In this document: one piece after another, positions 33,484 through 41,504 of the stretch
How the letters are laid out: each line of letters opens with the position of its first letter
Position numbering within the stretch: the stretch's first letter is position 1
Origin: Nocardia jejuensis NBRC 103114
GTDB lineage: Bacteria > Actinomycetota > Actinomycetes > Mycobacteriales > Mycobacteriaceae
Direction: 5' to 3'
DNA: 64,000 nucleotides
Assembly: GCF_001613145.1 (NCBI RefSeq)
Contig: NZ_BDBU01000019.1
Span: 275,245 to 339,244 of the forward strand
Program-made: the position numbers and the translations under genes
Notes under the pieces: generated by a model
The model's input: only the letters and a program-made list of their open reading frames with translations
Told to the model about the DNA's origin: nothing
Database searches by the model: none

Positions 33484-33521
33484 CCCGAAACCCCCTGTGT
33501 AGCAACCGAAAGGAACCCGCT

Positions 33522-33686
33522 ATGGCCACGCGATGCCCATGGTGCCTCGACACCGCCGACGACGACCCCGACGCCGACCGGCTGTGCGACCTGCACCAGG
33601 CCGAATACGACGGCCTCAGCCCCCACCAGGCTCAGCGCCGCGACGCCATCGAGTACCAGGAACAGCACGACATCACCCACCCCTGA
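33522..33686 (+). CDS. 54-residue small protein with Cys/His cluster
   Basis: A short acidic protein with CPWC and CDLH in its first 30 residues (possible zinc site), then helical charged sequence (QAQRRDAIEYQEQHD). AGGA lies eight bases before the ATG. Its small size and metal-site pattern are typical of accessory proteins of conjugative elements. Function unknown. Confidence 0.5.
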   Translation: MATRCPWCLDTADDDPDADRLCDLHQAEYDGLSPHQAQRRDAIEYQEQHDITHP

Positions 33687-33697
33687 CAGGAGTTCGA

Positions 33698-33898
33698 GTG
33701 CCCCGCACCTGGTCCCACACTCACCCGCATATCGACACGAACGGCCACCAGCTGTATCTCACCGATCACGTGCCCGGGCAGATGGGCATCGTGTCCACCG
33801 ATCCCCAGGGCGACGGTCACGAGACCCGGCTACTGCCCCACGAGGTAGACGACCTCATCGCCCACTTGACCCTGTGGCGGCAACGCCAGCACCCGTGA
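33698..33898 (+). CDS. 66-residue hypothetical protein
   Basis: GTG 33698 with AGGAG six bases upstream. The product is rich in His and Asp (SHTHPHIDTNGHQLYLTDHV) and ends in a basic helix. It follows the previous small gene by 11 bp and should be co-transcribed with it. No family recognised. Confidence 0.5.
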   Translation: MPRTWSHTHPHIDTNGHQLYLTDHVPGQMGIVSTDPQGDGHETRLLPHEVDDLIAHLTLWRQRQHP

Positions 33899-33963
33899 CC
33901 CCCATGTCGAGAGCCCGCGCGCCGCCCGCACCGAAAACACCCGTACCCCACGCCCATTCATCA

Positions 33964-33994
33964 CTCGCCGCGCGATCCATACCCGCGCGGCGAG
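33964..33994 (+). promoter_or_regulatory. Leader hairpin with CCATAC loop
   Basis: A perfect 11-bp stem (33964-33974 with 33984-33994) has a 9-nt loop ATCCATACC, 29 nt before ATG 34024 (with AAGGAG). The loop is identical to that of the hairpin at 39179-39215, although the stems differ. Confidence 0.65.
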
Positions 33995-34023
33995 CCCGGT
34001 TCCACCCGACGAAGGAGCACCAC

Positions 34024-35805
34024 ATGAGCATCGCCACCACTACCGCACGCGACACCGCCGAATCGGTTGCCGCGCAACAACTCCCGGCCAACGAATCCAC
34101 CATCGAGCAGTTCGAGCCGAGCGTCGAGACCGAATGGCGCAGGCGCAAGGCCCGGCCGTTGAGCGCCGAGCAGATCGTGGACTACGCCGCCCGCCTGGAC
34201 GCCACCGCGACCGGCCGCACCGTGATCGAGGTAGACCCCGACGACCTGGTGTTCGGCAACAACATTCGCACCAACGCCATCACCACACTGACACCCGATT
34301 TCTTGTCCAGCATCGCCGAGAAGGGGTTCGAGCAGAGCCCCACCGCATGGATCAACCCCGACGGATTCTTGCAGGTCAAAACCGGGCACCGCCGCACGCT
34401 GGCCGCCCGCCAGGTCGAGTACCGGCCGTGCCCGATCATGCTGGTTCGCGCCCCCGAGGGCACCAGCGACAGCACCCGGCGCGTGTCGGAAATCGGCGAC
34501 CAGTGGGCCGAGAACGAACACCGCGAGGCCATGACCGACAGCGACAAGTACGGCACGGTCCTCGAGTTGCTCACACTCGGTGAAACCCCGGCCAAGGTGA
34601 ACCAGCGCCTGAAAAACATCAGCACCCGCGAAGCCACCGCCGTGCGGCGCATCAGCAAGGCCCGCGCCGCCACCGCCGCGCAGGCCGCCGCCGTCGCCGG
34701 AGAACTCGACCTGCTCCAAGCCGCCGCAGCCGCCGAGCTCGACCCGACCGCCGAGGAAATGAAACGCCTCATCACTGGTGCCCGCTCCGGTCAGTTCGAT
34801 CGCACTCTCATCAGCATCGGGCACGAACGCCGCGCCGCCGCCGCCGTGCGCAAGGCCCGCGCCGAGTTCAAGAAAAAGGGTTACACGGTCATGGACCACG
34901 AGCCCAGCCAGTGGGACACCTCCCGGCCCAAGAAGCTCTCCGAACTCATCACCCCCGGCGGCCGCGCCGCCACCGTCAAGGACGTCACCAGCCCCGCGCA
35001 CTGGTCGGTGTTCCTGAGCCACCAGGAAACCCCCGTGCTGATCGCGACCGGCGAGGCGATCACCGACAGCGATATCGACCCCGCCACCTACCTCGACCCC
35101 GACGCGGTCCCGGCCGAAGGCAAGCACCACGCCGCACAGGTGCGGTTCGACGCGGCCCCGGTCGCGGCCTACTACTGCACCGACCGCAAAGCCGCAGGAT
35201 TGAAAATCGCGCCCACCACCAGCAGCGTCCCGCGTGACCCGAACCAGGGCGCGGCCAACAAGCGCGCCATGCACGCCAACACGTTCGCGCGCATCGATAC
35301 CGAGGCACGCCGCGAGTTCATCACCGGCACGCTGTTGAAGCGAAAGACACTGCCCAAGGGGTTCACGCAGTGGATCGCGCACAACCTGCTCACCGATCCC
35401 GCCGCCCTGTCCGACGGCAACGCGCGCAGTCTCATCGCCGAATGGACCGGGCTGAAAATCGGGTACGGCCGCACCGCCGATGCCACCAAGATCAGCGGCT
35501 ACGACGACGCTCTCGCCCCCGACAAGCAGAAGACCACCGACGCGCGTGCGCTCATGCTGACCGCCACGGCATTCATCGCAGCCACCGAAGCCGCGATGCA
35601 AGCCGACGTCAAGCGCCCGAACTACTGGCGCGTGACCCAGGACAACCCGCACGTGTGCTACCTGCGCGACACCAGCGGCTATGCCCGCTACCTGCGGTTG
35701 CTGGTCAGCGCCGGATACACCCCCGGCCCGATCGAACGCGCCGTCATGGGCGAAATCAGCCTCACCGACGCCATCACCGAGGCCCAGAAGACCGCCACCG
35801 CCTGA
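34024..35805 (+). CDS. ParB/Srx-domain protein
   Basis: The 593-residue protein has a ParB/sulfiredoxin-like N-terminal domain at about residues 70-190: VIEVDPDDLVFGNNIRTNAI, a helix, then VKTGHRRTLAARQVEYRPCP with the GHRR-type nucleotide-binding motif. A helix-turn-helix-like region (TPAKVNQRLKNISTREATAV) follows. The C-terminal 300 residues are specific to actinobacterial plasmids. A role in partition or gene control on the element is likely. No ParA gene is adjacent, so it is not a standard par operon. Confidence 0.7.
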   Translation: MSIATTTARDTAESVAAQQLPANESTIEQFEPSVETEWRRRKARPLSAEQIVDYAARLDATATGRTVIEVDPDDLVFGNNIRTNAITTLTPDFLSSIAEKGFEQSPTAWINPDGFLQVKTGHRRTLAARQVEYRPCPIMLVRAPEGTSDSTRRVSEIGDQWAENEHREAMTDSDKYGTVLELLTLGETPAKVNQRLKNISTREATAVRRISKARAATAAQAAAVAGELDLLQAAAAAELDPTAEEMKRLITGARSGQFDRTLISIGHERRAAAAVRKARAEFKKKGYTVMDHEPSQWDTSRPKKLSELITPGGRAATVKDVTSPAHWSVFLSHQETPVLIATGEAITDSDIDPATYLDPDAVPAEGKHHAAQVRFDAAPVAAYYCTDRKAAGLKIAPTTSSVPRDPNQGAANKRAMHANTFARIDTEARREFITGTLLKRKTLPKGFTQWIAHNLLTDPAALSDGNARSLIAEWTGLKIGYGRTADATKISGYDDALAPDKQKTTDARALMLTATAFIAATEAAMQADVKRPNYWRVTQDNPHVCYLRDTSGYARYLRLLVSAGYTPGPIERAVMGEISLTDAITEAQKTATA

Positions 35806-35813
35806 CCACACCC

Positions 35814-35850
35814 CACGGGCAGGGCACCGCGACCCGGTGCCCTGCCCGTG
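35814..35850 (+). terminator. Intergenic hairpin
   Basis: A perfect 16-bp stem (35814-35829 with 35835-35850) has a 5-nt loop, just after the ParB-like gene and 28 nt before the next start. It is the longest simple stem in the array. Confidence 0.6.
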
Positions 35851-35878
35851 ATTTCTCCTACCGACCCGGAAGGCCCCG

Positions 35879-36190
35879 ATGCCCAGCTATCAGCCCGTCT
35901 ATCAGCCGATCCGGCTGCTGATCCGCAACGACGATGACACCGGATGGGACGCGCGCGGCCCCCAGTGCGACGACCTCACCGACGTGAGCCAGTACGTCCG
36001 CCAGGCGCGACTCACCCGCACACGCAAACGCATCGTGCACGTCACCGAGATCGACCGCCCGATCATGGGGATGCCCCGATATCGCCTCACCACCGTGTGG
36101 GAAGGCACGGTGCTGCCCGCATGGTTCGCCAGAACCCACCCCGCCGCAGACCCGGACTACCCACGCAACTACGACAACCGCAATAGATAA
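35879..36190 (+). CDS. Hypothetical protein
   Basis: A 103-residue protein: a Tyr/Pro-rich start (MPSYQPVYQPIRLLIRND), then a basic middle (TRTRKRIVHVTEIDRPIMGM) and a strand-rich end. GAAGG lies about six bases before the ATG. It is the last gene before the second long repeat. No family recognised. Confidence 0.5.
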   Translation: MPSYQPVYQPIRLLIRNDDDTGWDARGPQCDDLTDVSQYVRQARLTRTRKRIVHVTEIDRPIMGMPRYRLTTVWEGTVLPAWFARTHPAADPDYPRNYDNRNR

Positions 36191-36254
36191 ACGTCCCCCG
36201 CGAGCCCGGGGCGAAGCACCCACCACGTTCGCCCCGGACCAGAACACGAACACC

Positions 36255-36800
36255 CAGAGCTACCGCGACCGCCGACCGTCCCCGGCCCGCGTAGCTCCCG
36301 CAGGCTCACCCCTCGACCGGGACCGGTCCGCGCCACACCGGTCCCTGCCGACCTCTCACCCACGAGTGACCGACGGCCGGATCCGCGAGCGTCGCTCGCG
36401 CGTCTGCGGCCCGGCAGGGTGTCGGCGCGCCCCTTCGCTGACCCCCGCCAGGGGCTATCACGGCAGCACAGGACGGCTCAAGGGCGAAACCCGTGCCCTT
36501 GCCCCGCCCTGCGCCACCGTGATCGAGACGCCCCAGGCTCAGCGAAGGAACACACCGACACCCCCACCCGACGTGCGGTCCTTCGCCGGGTGCCCCGCGG
36601 CCTGCGGCCGCGCACCGGGGGCGCTGCCCCCGAGACCCCCGCCCCTCACGCCGGGGAGGCGAGGCTTGCAAAGGGCAGCAAAGAAAATCAAGAACAAAAA
36701 CACGGAAAAACCACGAAAAGACGGAAAAATTCCAGGCCGACATCTCATCCAATCCACCTCCAAAGTTCATAAAAAAGCGTATTCTTAGAGATGTTGGAAG
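36255..36800. repeat. Long intergenic repeat, copy 2
   Basis: Related to 31615-32160 in the same order of blocks, with a nearly identical core (36452-36542) and diverged flanks. It ends with AAAGTTCATAAAAAA at 36762-36776 ahead of the second gene block. The uneven divergence (core almost unchanged, flanks much changed) indicates selection on the core. Confidence 0.7.
36419..36561. ncRNA. Nested stem-loop, copy 2 (candidate structured RNA or DNA)
   Basis: The lower stem pairs 36419-36425 with 36555-36561, and the upper stem pairs 36432-36441 with 36539-36548, separated by a small internal loop. The inner stems of copy 1 are conserved. Relative to copy 1, two outer-stem pairs change on both sides (T-A to C-G and C-G to G-C), which supports pairing in vivo. 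Confidence 0.55.
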
Positions 36801-36876
36801 TGGGGCAGATCCTCGGCCCCGTCTTCGCGAGAAGTCGATCTCATTGACAAATTCACAGTGGCTCACAATCACTCCT

Positions 36877-36903
36877 CCCGCGCGCATTCCTTCCGCGCGC
36901 GGG
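36877..36903 (+). promoter_or_regulatory. Leader hairpin, variant loop
   Basis: A perfect 9-bp GC stem (36877-36885 with 36895-36903) has a 9-nt loop ATTCCTTCC, similar in size and pattern to ATCCATACC of other hairpins. It lies 10-19 nt before the next start. Confidence 0.5.
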
Positions 36904-36922
36904 CAACGAGAGGATGCCGCGC

Positions 36923-37228
36923 ATGATCACGACCAGCCCACCCCGACCCGCATCGGATCGCGAACTCTTCACCGATTTAATGCAGGTCAGCGCCGATATC
37001 GCGTACCTCTACGGCCACGCCTACGAGTTCGCGACAACCGTGCTCGACAGCGACCAGGACGCCGACGCGCACCGCTACGCAACATGGCTCACCCAGCGCG
37101 CCGACAAGAACAGGAGGCGAATAAAAGAAATCTGCGAACACGGAAAACTCATCAAACAATGGGCCGAAGAATGCGACGGCCCCGAATGGCTCCGCTATTT
37201 CGACAATTCAGAAAGGGCAGCGCGATGA
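36923..37228 (+). CDS. Helical hypothetical protein
   Basis: A protein of about 101 residues, mostly helix (LFTDLMQVSADIAYLYGHAY, then WLTQRADKNRRRIKEICEHG). ATG 36914 directly abuts GAGAGG, so the second ATG at 36923 has better spacing and is preferred. The stop overlaps the next start (ATGA). It opens the second gene block after repeat copy 2. Function unknown. Confidence 0.55.
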   Translation: MITTSPPRPASDRELFTDLMQVSADIAYLYGHAYEFATTVLDSDQDADAHRYATWLTQRADKNRRRIKEICEHGKLIKQWAEECDGPEWLRYFDNSERAAR

Positions 37229-37671
37229 CTCTCATTCTCCCGACCCCTACACGGGTCGCAGTGAAGGGGTTCCCGCTCGAGGTCTACCGCAACACCACCG
37301 ACGCCCGAGACCACAGCAAAGGAGGCATCAGCGCCCGCACCCGAGTCCTGTACGTGACCGGCATCCTGCGCGCCGAGCGGACCACCCGCTACAAGCCGAT
37401 CCCGGTATGGCAGAACACCGAGTGCCCCGACCCCGCCCGCGCCGTCGCGGTGGTGATCGTGACCCGGGCCGGAGACAGCACCCCGCGCGCATGGCTCGAG
37501 CCCATCGGACTCAGCACCAGCGGCCAGATCCAGCGCAACCCCGAGCACACCACGTTCGGGGGCAACTACGCCGGACACCCCGGCAGCGCGTTCCTCGGCG
37601 TGCTCGAAACCGAGCTCGGCTACCCGGTCGCGGGACTGCTCAAAGTGCACGACCGCCCCATCCCGTTCTGA
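37225..37671 (+). CDS. Hypothetical protein
   Basis: A 148-residue soluble protein, beta-rich (ARTRVLYVTGILRAERTTRY, then AVAVVIVTRAGDSTPRAWLE) and coupled to the preceding gene by a 4-bp overlap. It ends 18 bp before the next leader hairpin. No family recognised. Confidence 0.5.
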   Translation: MTLILPTPTRVAVKGFPLEVYRNTTDARDHSKGGISARTRVLYVTGILRAERTTRYKPIPVWQNTECPDPARAVAVVIVTRAGDSTPRAWLEPIGLSTSGQIQRNPEHTTFGGNYAGHPGSAFLGVLETELGYPVAGLLKVHDRPIPF

Positions 37672-37689
37672 CACGAGCGTAACCACCAC

Positions 37690-37738
37690 GCGGGCAAGGG
37701 GTTCGGACGTTCCATACACGCCCGGACCCCTCGCCCGC
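37690..37738 (+). promoter_or_regulatory. Leader hairpin with CCATAC loop
   Basis: A 17-bp stem with one mismatch and one G-T (37690-37706 with 37722-37738) encloses a loop that contains TTCCATACAC. It lies 24 nt before ATG 37763. Confidence 0.55.
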
Positions 37739-37762
37739 ACCACCCACCGAGGGAGATTCGAC

Positions 37763-38167
37763 ATGTCCGAGAACGCGGAAATCATCGACGCCTACACCCG
37801 CGCCCAGGCCATCGCCGACGGCGTATTGCACGACGTCACCGCCACCGCCAGCGAGTACGGCTTCCGGTACCCGGTCGCGGTCGCCGAACACGCCTGGCAC
37901 GAGGCAATCGCGTGGCCCGCCGACGGCGGGCACTGCCAGGACGAAACCGGCCGCTTGTGGGATGTGCTGACCATGGCGCATTTCGCGATCGCCTCCGCGA
38001 TCCGCACCAACACCGCCACCCACAGCGTCGAGTTCACCGTCGCGCGCATCATCGCCGACGATCCCGACCCCGAGCCCACCCCGAAGCCCATCACACTCAC
38101 CATCCACATCGGCCCCGGCGACGACGCGAACCCGGTGTTCACGATCATGGCCCGCCACGACCACTAG
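37763..38167 (+). CDS. DUF6573 family protein
   Basis: A 134-residue protein matching the pattern of DUF6573: IIDAYTRAQAIADGVLHDVT, then EYGFRYPVAVAEHAWHEAIA, CQDETGRLWDVLTMAHFAI, and LTIHIGPGDDANPVFTIM. The family is common on plasmids and phages of actinobacteria and proteobacteria, often near antirestriction or conjugation genes, without a known function. GGGAG lies seven bases before the ATG. Confidence 0.7.
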   Translation: MSENAEIIDAYTRAQAIADGVLHDVTATASEYGFRYPVAVAEHAWHEAIAWPADGGHCQDETGRLWDVLTMAHFAIASAIRTNTATHSVEFTVARIIADDPDPEPTPKPITLTIHIGPGDDANPVFTIMARHDH

Positions 38168-38189
38168 CCCACCCGCGCACCACCCGAAG

Positions 38190-38228
38190 GCAAGGGCCCG
38201 AACACTCCATAACCGTTCGGGCCCTTGC
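38190..38228 (+). promoter_or_regulatory. Leader hairpin with TCCATA loop
   Basis: A perfect 14-bp stem (38190-38203 with 38215-38228) has an 11-nt loop ACTCCATAACC. It lies 26 nt before ATG 38255, which has AAGGAG. Confidence 0.65.
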
Positions 38229-38254
38229 TATCTCACCAGCAAGGAGAAACCCCG

Positions 38255-38794
38255 ATGTATCTGCGCATCGAAGACGACAAGCTCTATCACCCGTTCGCGG
38301 TAGTGCCACCGGGCGAGTTCACCGAAGCTCTCGAAAATTGCAGCCGCGCAAGGTATTTCACACCGGAGCACTGGAAAGCCGTCGCCGAGGTACAGCGCAA
38401 ACTCGACAACGGCGAGCCGGTCACCCGCGCCGACACCACCCCGGCCGGTATCGATGTGCGCTACCTCAGCGACGCCGAAGGCATCGCCGAGCGCGCCCGC
38501 TACTTCTTTCGCGACCGCGCCGAGTACGAAACCGCCGCTATGGCCTCACCGGTCCCCGGCGACACATGGCCCGGACATCGCCGGTTCATCGACAGCGTGC
38601 GCAGCGGGCAAGCAATCGTGTGCGGCCCCAACGAAATTCACGCGTTCATCCCCGCGACCGCCTCACACGTACTGGGTCCGGCCCTGGAATACGCCGCCCA
38701 GCACATCCCGGCAGATACCCCGCTGATCCGTTCGATACCGGCCGGGCAGCCGATGCCCGGCACCGATCTTCACGCCGCCGTCCTCACCTGGTGA
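38255..38794 (+). CDS. Hypothetical protein
   Basis: A 179-residue soluble protein: MYLRIEDDKLYHPFAVVPPG, then a helical middle and HAFIPATASHVLGPALEYAA towards the end. AAGGAG lies eight bases before the ATG. It is followed by another small gene 17 bp later. No family recognised. Confidence 0.5.
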   Translation: MYLRIEDDKLYHPFAVVPPGEFTEALENCSRARYFTPEHWKAVAEVQRKLDNGEPVTRADTTPAGIDVRYLSDAEGIAERARYFFRDRAEYETAAMASPVPGDTWPGHRRFIDSVRSGQAIVCGPNEIHAFIPATASHVLGPALEYAAQHIPADTPLIRSIPAGQPMPGTDLHAAVLTW

Positions 38795-38811
38795 CCCGAA
38801 AGGAAACCCCG

Positions 38812-39150
38812 ATGCCCAAGCCGAAAGACCCCGCCATCTACATCGGCGACACCGTGCACACCATCTCGCGCGAAGGCGTCGAGGGCAAAGCCCGATGGAC
38901 CGTCGAGGAAATCGACCCCGCCCGCAACACGGTGCGAATCAGTCGCACAGTCAAAACCGGCTTCCGCCGCTACAGCGACCGAGACATTCCGTTCACGGCC
39001 GCCCGAATCGCATTGGTACGCCACGGCAACGCCATGGACGACCAGGGCCGCAAGAACGGCATTCCGCCCCGGCAGCAGCCGCGCCACAGCGACCGCACCC
39101 AGAGCCCGTACGTCCTCGAGGGCATCGCCCGCCGCGCCGAGACCACCTAA
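38812..39150 (+). CDS. Small SH3/KOW-like basic protein
   Basis: A 112-residue basic protein. The first 60 residues (IYIGDTVHTISREGVEGKAR, then WTVEEIDPARNTVRISRTVK) resemble a small SH3-like barrel of the KOW type, which often binds nucleic acid. The rest is charged and probably disordered. AAGGA lies eight bases before the ATG. Co-transcription with the preceding gene is likely. Confidence 0.5.
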   Translation: MPKPKDPAIYIGDTVHTISREGVEGKARWTVEEIDPARNTVRISRTVKTGFRRYSDRDIPFTAARIALVRHGNAMDDQGRKNGIPPRQQPRHSDRTQSPYVLEGIARRAETT

Positions 39151-39178
39151 CCCCACCCCACCACCAGGCACCGATCCA

Positions 39179-39215
39179 GGCAGGGCCGAACGATCCATAC
39201 CCGTTCGGCCCTGCC
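39179..39215 (+). promoter_or_regulatory. Leader hairpin with CCATAC loop
   Basis: A perfect 14-bp stem (39179-39192 with 39202-39215) has the 9-nt loop ATCCATACC, identical to the loop at 33975-33983. It lies 25 nt before ATG 39241. Confidence 0.65.
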
Positions 39216-39240
39216 ACACATCCACACCGAAGGGCACCAG

Positions 39241-39891
39241 ATGACCACCACCTACACCGACGCCGAGAACGAAATCTCGGCCATCGTGTCCACCATCTGC
39301 ACGGCGTACGCGATCGTCGAAGACCGAATGCACTGGGCCGAGGACGAGATAGCCGCCGCCCAGAAGCGCCACCCCGCCCACGCGGACATCCTGTGGCATT
39401 CGTTCGGTGTACTGGGCATCGGAGAGGACAAGCCCAGCGAACTTGCCTACCGCGCCCACTACCGCGAATTGCTCGAGCGCATCGCCACCGGCCGCGACAC
39501 CCGTCACGCAACAGCCGTCGAAGTCCTGTGCGTCCTGCGCGCGGCCAGTCTCGCGGCTCCGCTCAGTTCTCCCGCCGCCGGACTCTATTTCCGCATGTGG
39601 GACGCGGCAGGACTGCCCGATTTCGACCCGAACGGCCATGTCACCGAACGCACGCATTACGAAGCTCTGTACGGCTCCCGAATCGACGAGTACGAAGCCC
39701 AGGTGCGCCGACGCCTCACCCATGACCAGCGCGTCATAGTCGCTGATCTCCTCACATGCTGCGGCAAGCACAACGGCGAACCCGTGACGTGCCGCTACAG
39801 CAGTCCACGTACCGAACATCTCGACGCCCCAGCGCCGATACGCGCGCAGCGCATGTCCGCGCAGCCCGGCGAACAGCTCCAGATTCTCTAG
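39241..39891 (+). CDS. Hypothetical protein
   Basis: A 216-residue protein, helical and slightly acidic (YTDAENEISAIVSTICTAYA, then VEDRMHWAEDEIAAAQKRHP), with a Cys-containing C-terminus (LLTCCGKHNGEPVTCRYSSP). GAAGGG lies about six bases before the ATG. A strong hairpin follows the gene. No family recognised. Confidence 0.5.
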   Translation: MTTTYTDAENEISAIVSTICTAYAIVEDRMHWAEDEIAAAQKRHPAHADILWHSFGVLGIGEDKPSELAYRAHYRELLERIATGRDTRHATAVEVLCVLRAASLAAPLSSPAAGLYFRMWDAAGLPDFDPNGHVTERTHYEALYGSRIDEYEAQVRRRLTHDQRVIVADLLTCCGKHNGEPVTCRYSSPRTEHLDAPAPIRAQRMSAQPGEQLQIL

Positions 39892-39924
39892 CAGCGGCAC
39901 CACCAGGCCCATACCGGCCGTCGA

Positions 39925-39958
39925 CGCGGGACCAGCGGTGAACACCGCTGGTCCCGCG
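39925..39958 (+). terminator. Hairpin terminator
   Basis: 39925-39940 and 39943-39958 form a 16-bp inverted repeat with almost no loop, 33 bp after the preceding gene. It is probably a terminator. Confidence 0.6.
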
Positions 39959-40014
39959 AAGGCACCCCATCCCCGCAGCGAGCGCCCCCGAACGGAACTC
40001 GCTGCGCTCCGTGC

Positions 40015-40115
40015 TGTGCCTGTCCGAGCGGCCGGCCACCAGCCCCCGCACGGCCGGTCCCCGGCTCACGCCGGTGTCCCCACCGGCCCCGCGAAAACCC
40101 GCTCGGACAGGCACA
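40015..40115 (+). promoter_or_regulatory. Long inverted repeat with internal hairpins
   Basis: A perfect 17-bp inverted repeat (40015-40031 with 40099-40115) encloses 67 nt that can form further GC hairpins. It lies 20 nt before ATG 40136. With the preceding terminator it fills the 244-bp gap. Confidence 0.55.
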
Positions 40116-40135
40116 CCCACCACCCAAGGAGAGCC

Positions 40136-40642
40136 ATGCCCACCGCGCAATGCCCCCACAAGTCCACCATGCAGTTCCGAACCGGATACGACCTCACCAC
40201 CCGCGCCCGCAGCTACTACACCCAATGCACAAACGTGGCCTGCTTGGCACACCTCGGGTTCGGACTCGAAACGATGGACCACTACAGCGTCCACTACCGC
40301 AGCGCGTGGGGCTACGACACCCGATGCTTCGGCACACTCGCCGCCGCGGAAGCCGACCGCCTCACCCACCGGCCCTGGAACAACACCGAATCACACATCG
40401 GTCTGTGCGACTGCCCCGAAGGCATCGCCGCGCGGCCCATCCGAGTCGGGGACGCCGTCGCGTTCCGCGACCCCATCCCACCCGCGCACATCACGCACCT
40501 CAGCAACGAGATCCTCTCGCACGTCATAGCCATCGAACCCGACATGCACGACTCGCTGATCGTCGCGTTGACCTACGCGCACCCCAGCACCGCCCGCCTC
40601 AATGCCCACGACCTCATGCCGATCCTCCGCCCCACCCCCTGA
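40136..40642 (+). CDS. Ogr/Delta-like zinc-finger protein
   Basis: A 168-residue protein. The N-terminus (CPHKSTMQFRTGYDLTTRAR, then SYYTQCTNVACLAHLGF) fits the phage Ogr/Delta zinc finger, in which two pairs of Cys (or Cys/His) flank a conserved R-S/T-x-x-x-Y-x-Q-C-x-N segment. Ogr/Delta proteins activate late phage promoters. Here it could activate transfer genes. The remaining 120 residues are unknown and include a Cys pair, GLCDCPEG. AAGGAG lies upstream of the ATG. Confidence 0.6.
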   Translation: MPTAQCPHKSTMQFRTGYDLTTRARSYYTQCTNVACLAHLGFGLETMDHYSVHYRSAWGYDTRCFGTLAAAEADRLTHRPWNNTESHIGLCDCPEGIAARPIRVGDAVAFRDPIPPAHITHLSNEILSHVIAIEPDMHDSLIVALTYAHPSTARLNAHDLMPILRPTP

Positions 40643-40661
40643 ACCGGTCAGGAGAACCACC

Positions 40662-40919
40662 ATGCCCGTCCACGCCACCCCGGCCGATCTTCCCCCGCAC
40701 ATCCTCACCGCCCTCACCGCGGTCCTCGAGGACCTGTGGGACCGCGAAGCCGACGACTACCGCCAACTCCCACCCACCGAACGCCACGGGCACCGCTACC
40801 GCGACTGCACCGCCCTGCACCACTGGCTAGGCGCTCGCAGCCCGATCCGCCCCACCACCACACCGCAGGAAGGAGCCGAACCCGATGGCCAGCACCACAC
40901 ACCCTGCCATCCCCACTGA
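40662..40919 (+). CDS. Small helical protein
   Basis: An 85-residue protein with an amphipathic helix (LPPHILTALTAVLEDLWDRE) and a His/Cys-rich end. AGGAG lies seven bases before the ATG. It overlaps the next gene by 35 bp. Function unknown. Confidence 0.5.
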   Translation: MPVHATPADLPPHILTALTAVLEDLWDREADDYRQLPPTERHGHRYRDCTALHHWLGARSPIRPTTTPQEGAEPDGQHHTPCHPH

Positions 40920-41487
40920 CCACCCCACCACGGCCGAGACCGGTGAGGTGGTCGCCGAAATCGACGCGGCCATCGAACGCCGCACCGAATACGCGATGAG
41001 CCCCGAACCCAACCTCATCGCCGCCATGCTGCGCCTCACCCAGCACGAGGCCACCGACATCCTCACCCTCGTGCGCGCCGAGGACTTCCAGAACTACGAC
41101 TGCCGAGCCATCTACGTGCTCATCCGCGTACTCGTGCAACAACGCCACCGCGACCCCACCCCGCAAGCAGTCACCGCGCTCGCGATCAGCCTCGACACCA
41201 AACTCACCGCGGAATTCCACCTCACCGCACACCGCATCACCATGCGCGTCGCCGAGATCTACACACTCGGCAACCCGCTCACCCCATGGGCCAGCGCCGA
41301 ACACGTCGTCGAGGACTCCTACCGCCGCCGATTCATCACCACCGGCACCCGCATGGCCCAGATGGGCGAAGCCCACGCCCCCATCCGCGACCTCGAACGC
41401 ACCACCGGCACCGCCCTACGCCAATGGCGCAAAGAACGCACCCGACTCGCCGCCATCACCGAACGCGCCACACACCCCCGCCCCTGA
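40885..41487 (+). CDS. DnaB N-terminal-domain-like protein without helicase domain
   Basis: The 200-residue protein resembles the N-terminal domain of replicative helicase DnaB: SPEPNLIAAMLRLTQHEATD, then FQNYDCRAIYVLIRVLVQQ, and AEHVVEDSYRRRF followed by a helical linker. The RecA-like ATPase half is absent by design, not by a break, because the stop is clean. It may bind primase or the host DnaB and so recruit the host replisome to the element. ATG 40885 overlaps the previous gene. Confidence 0.6.
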   Translation: MASTTHPAIPTDHPTTAETGEVVAEIDAAIERRTEYAMSPEPNLIAAMLRLTQHEATDILTLVRAEDFQNYDCRAIYVLIRVLVQQRHRDPTPQAVTALAISLDTKLTAEFHLTAHRITMRVAEIYTLGNPLTPWASAEHVVEDSYRRRFITTGTRMAQMGEAHAPIRDLERTTGTALRQWRKERTRLAAITERATHPRP

Positions 41488-41504
41488 CCAGCCCAAGGAG
41501 CACC

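Noticed and set aside
33961..35811. A 616-codon minus-strand frame opposite the ParB-like gene
   Set aside because: It is glycine/valine/leucine-rich shadow sequence. The plus-strand frame has a leader hairpin, a ribosome binding site and a ParB-like domain.
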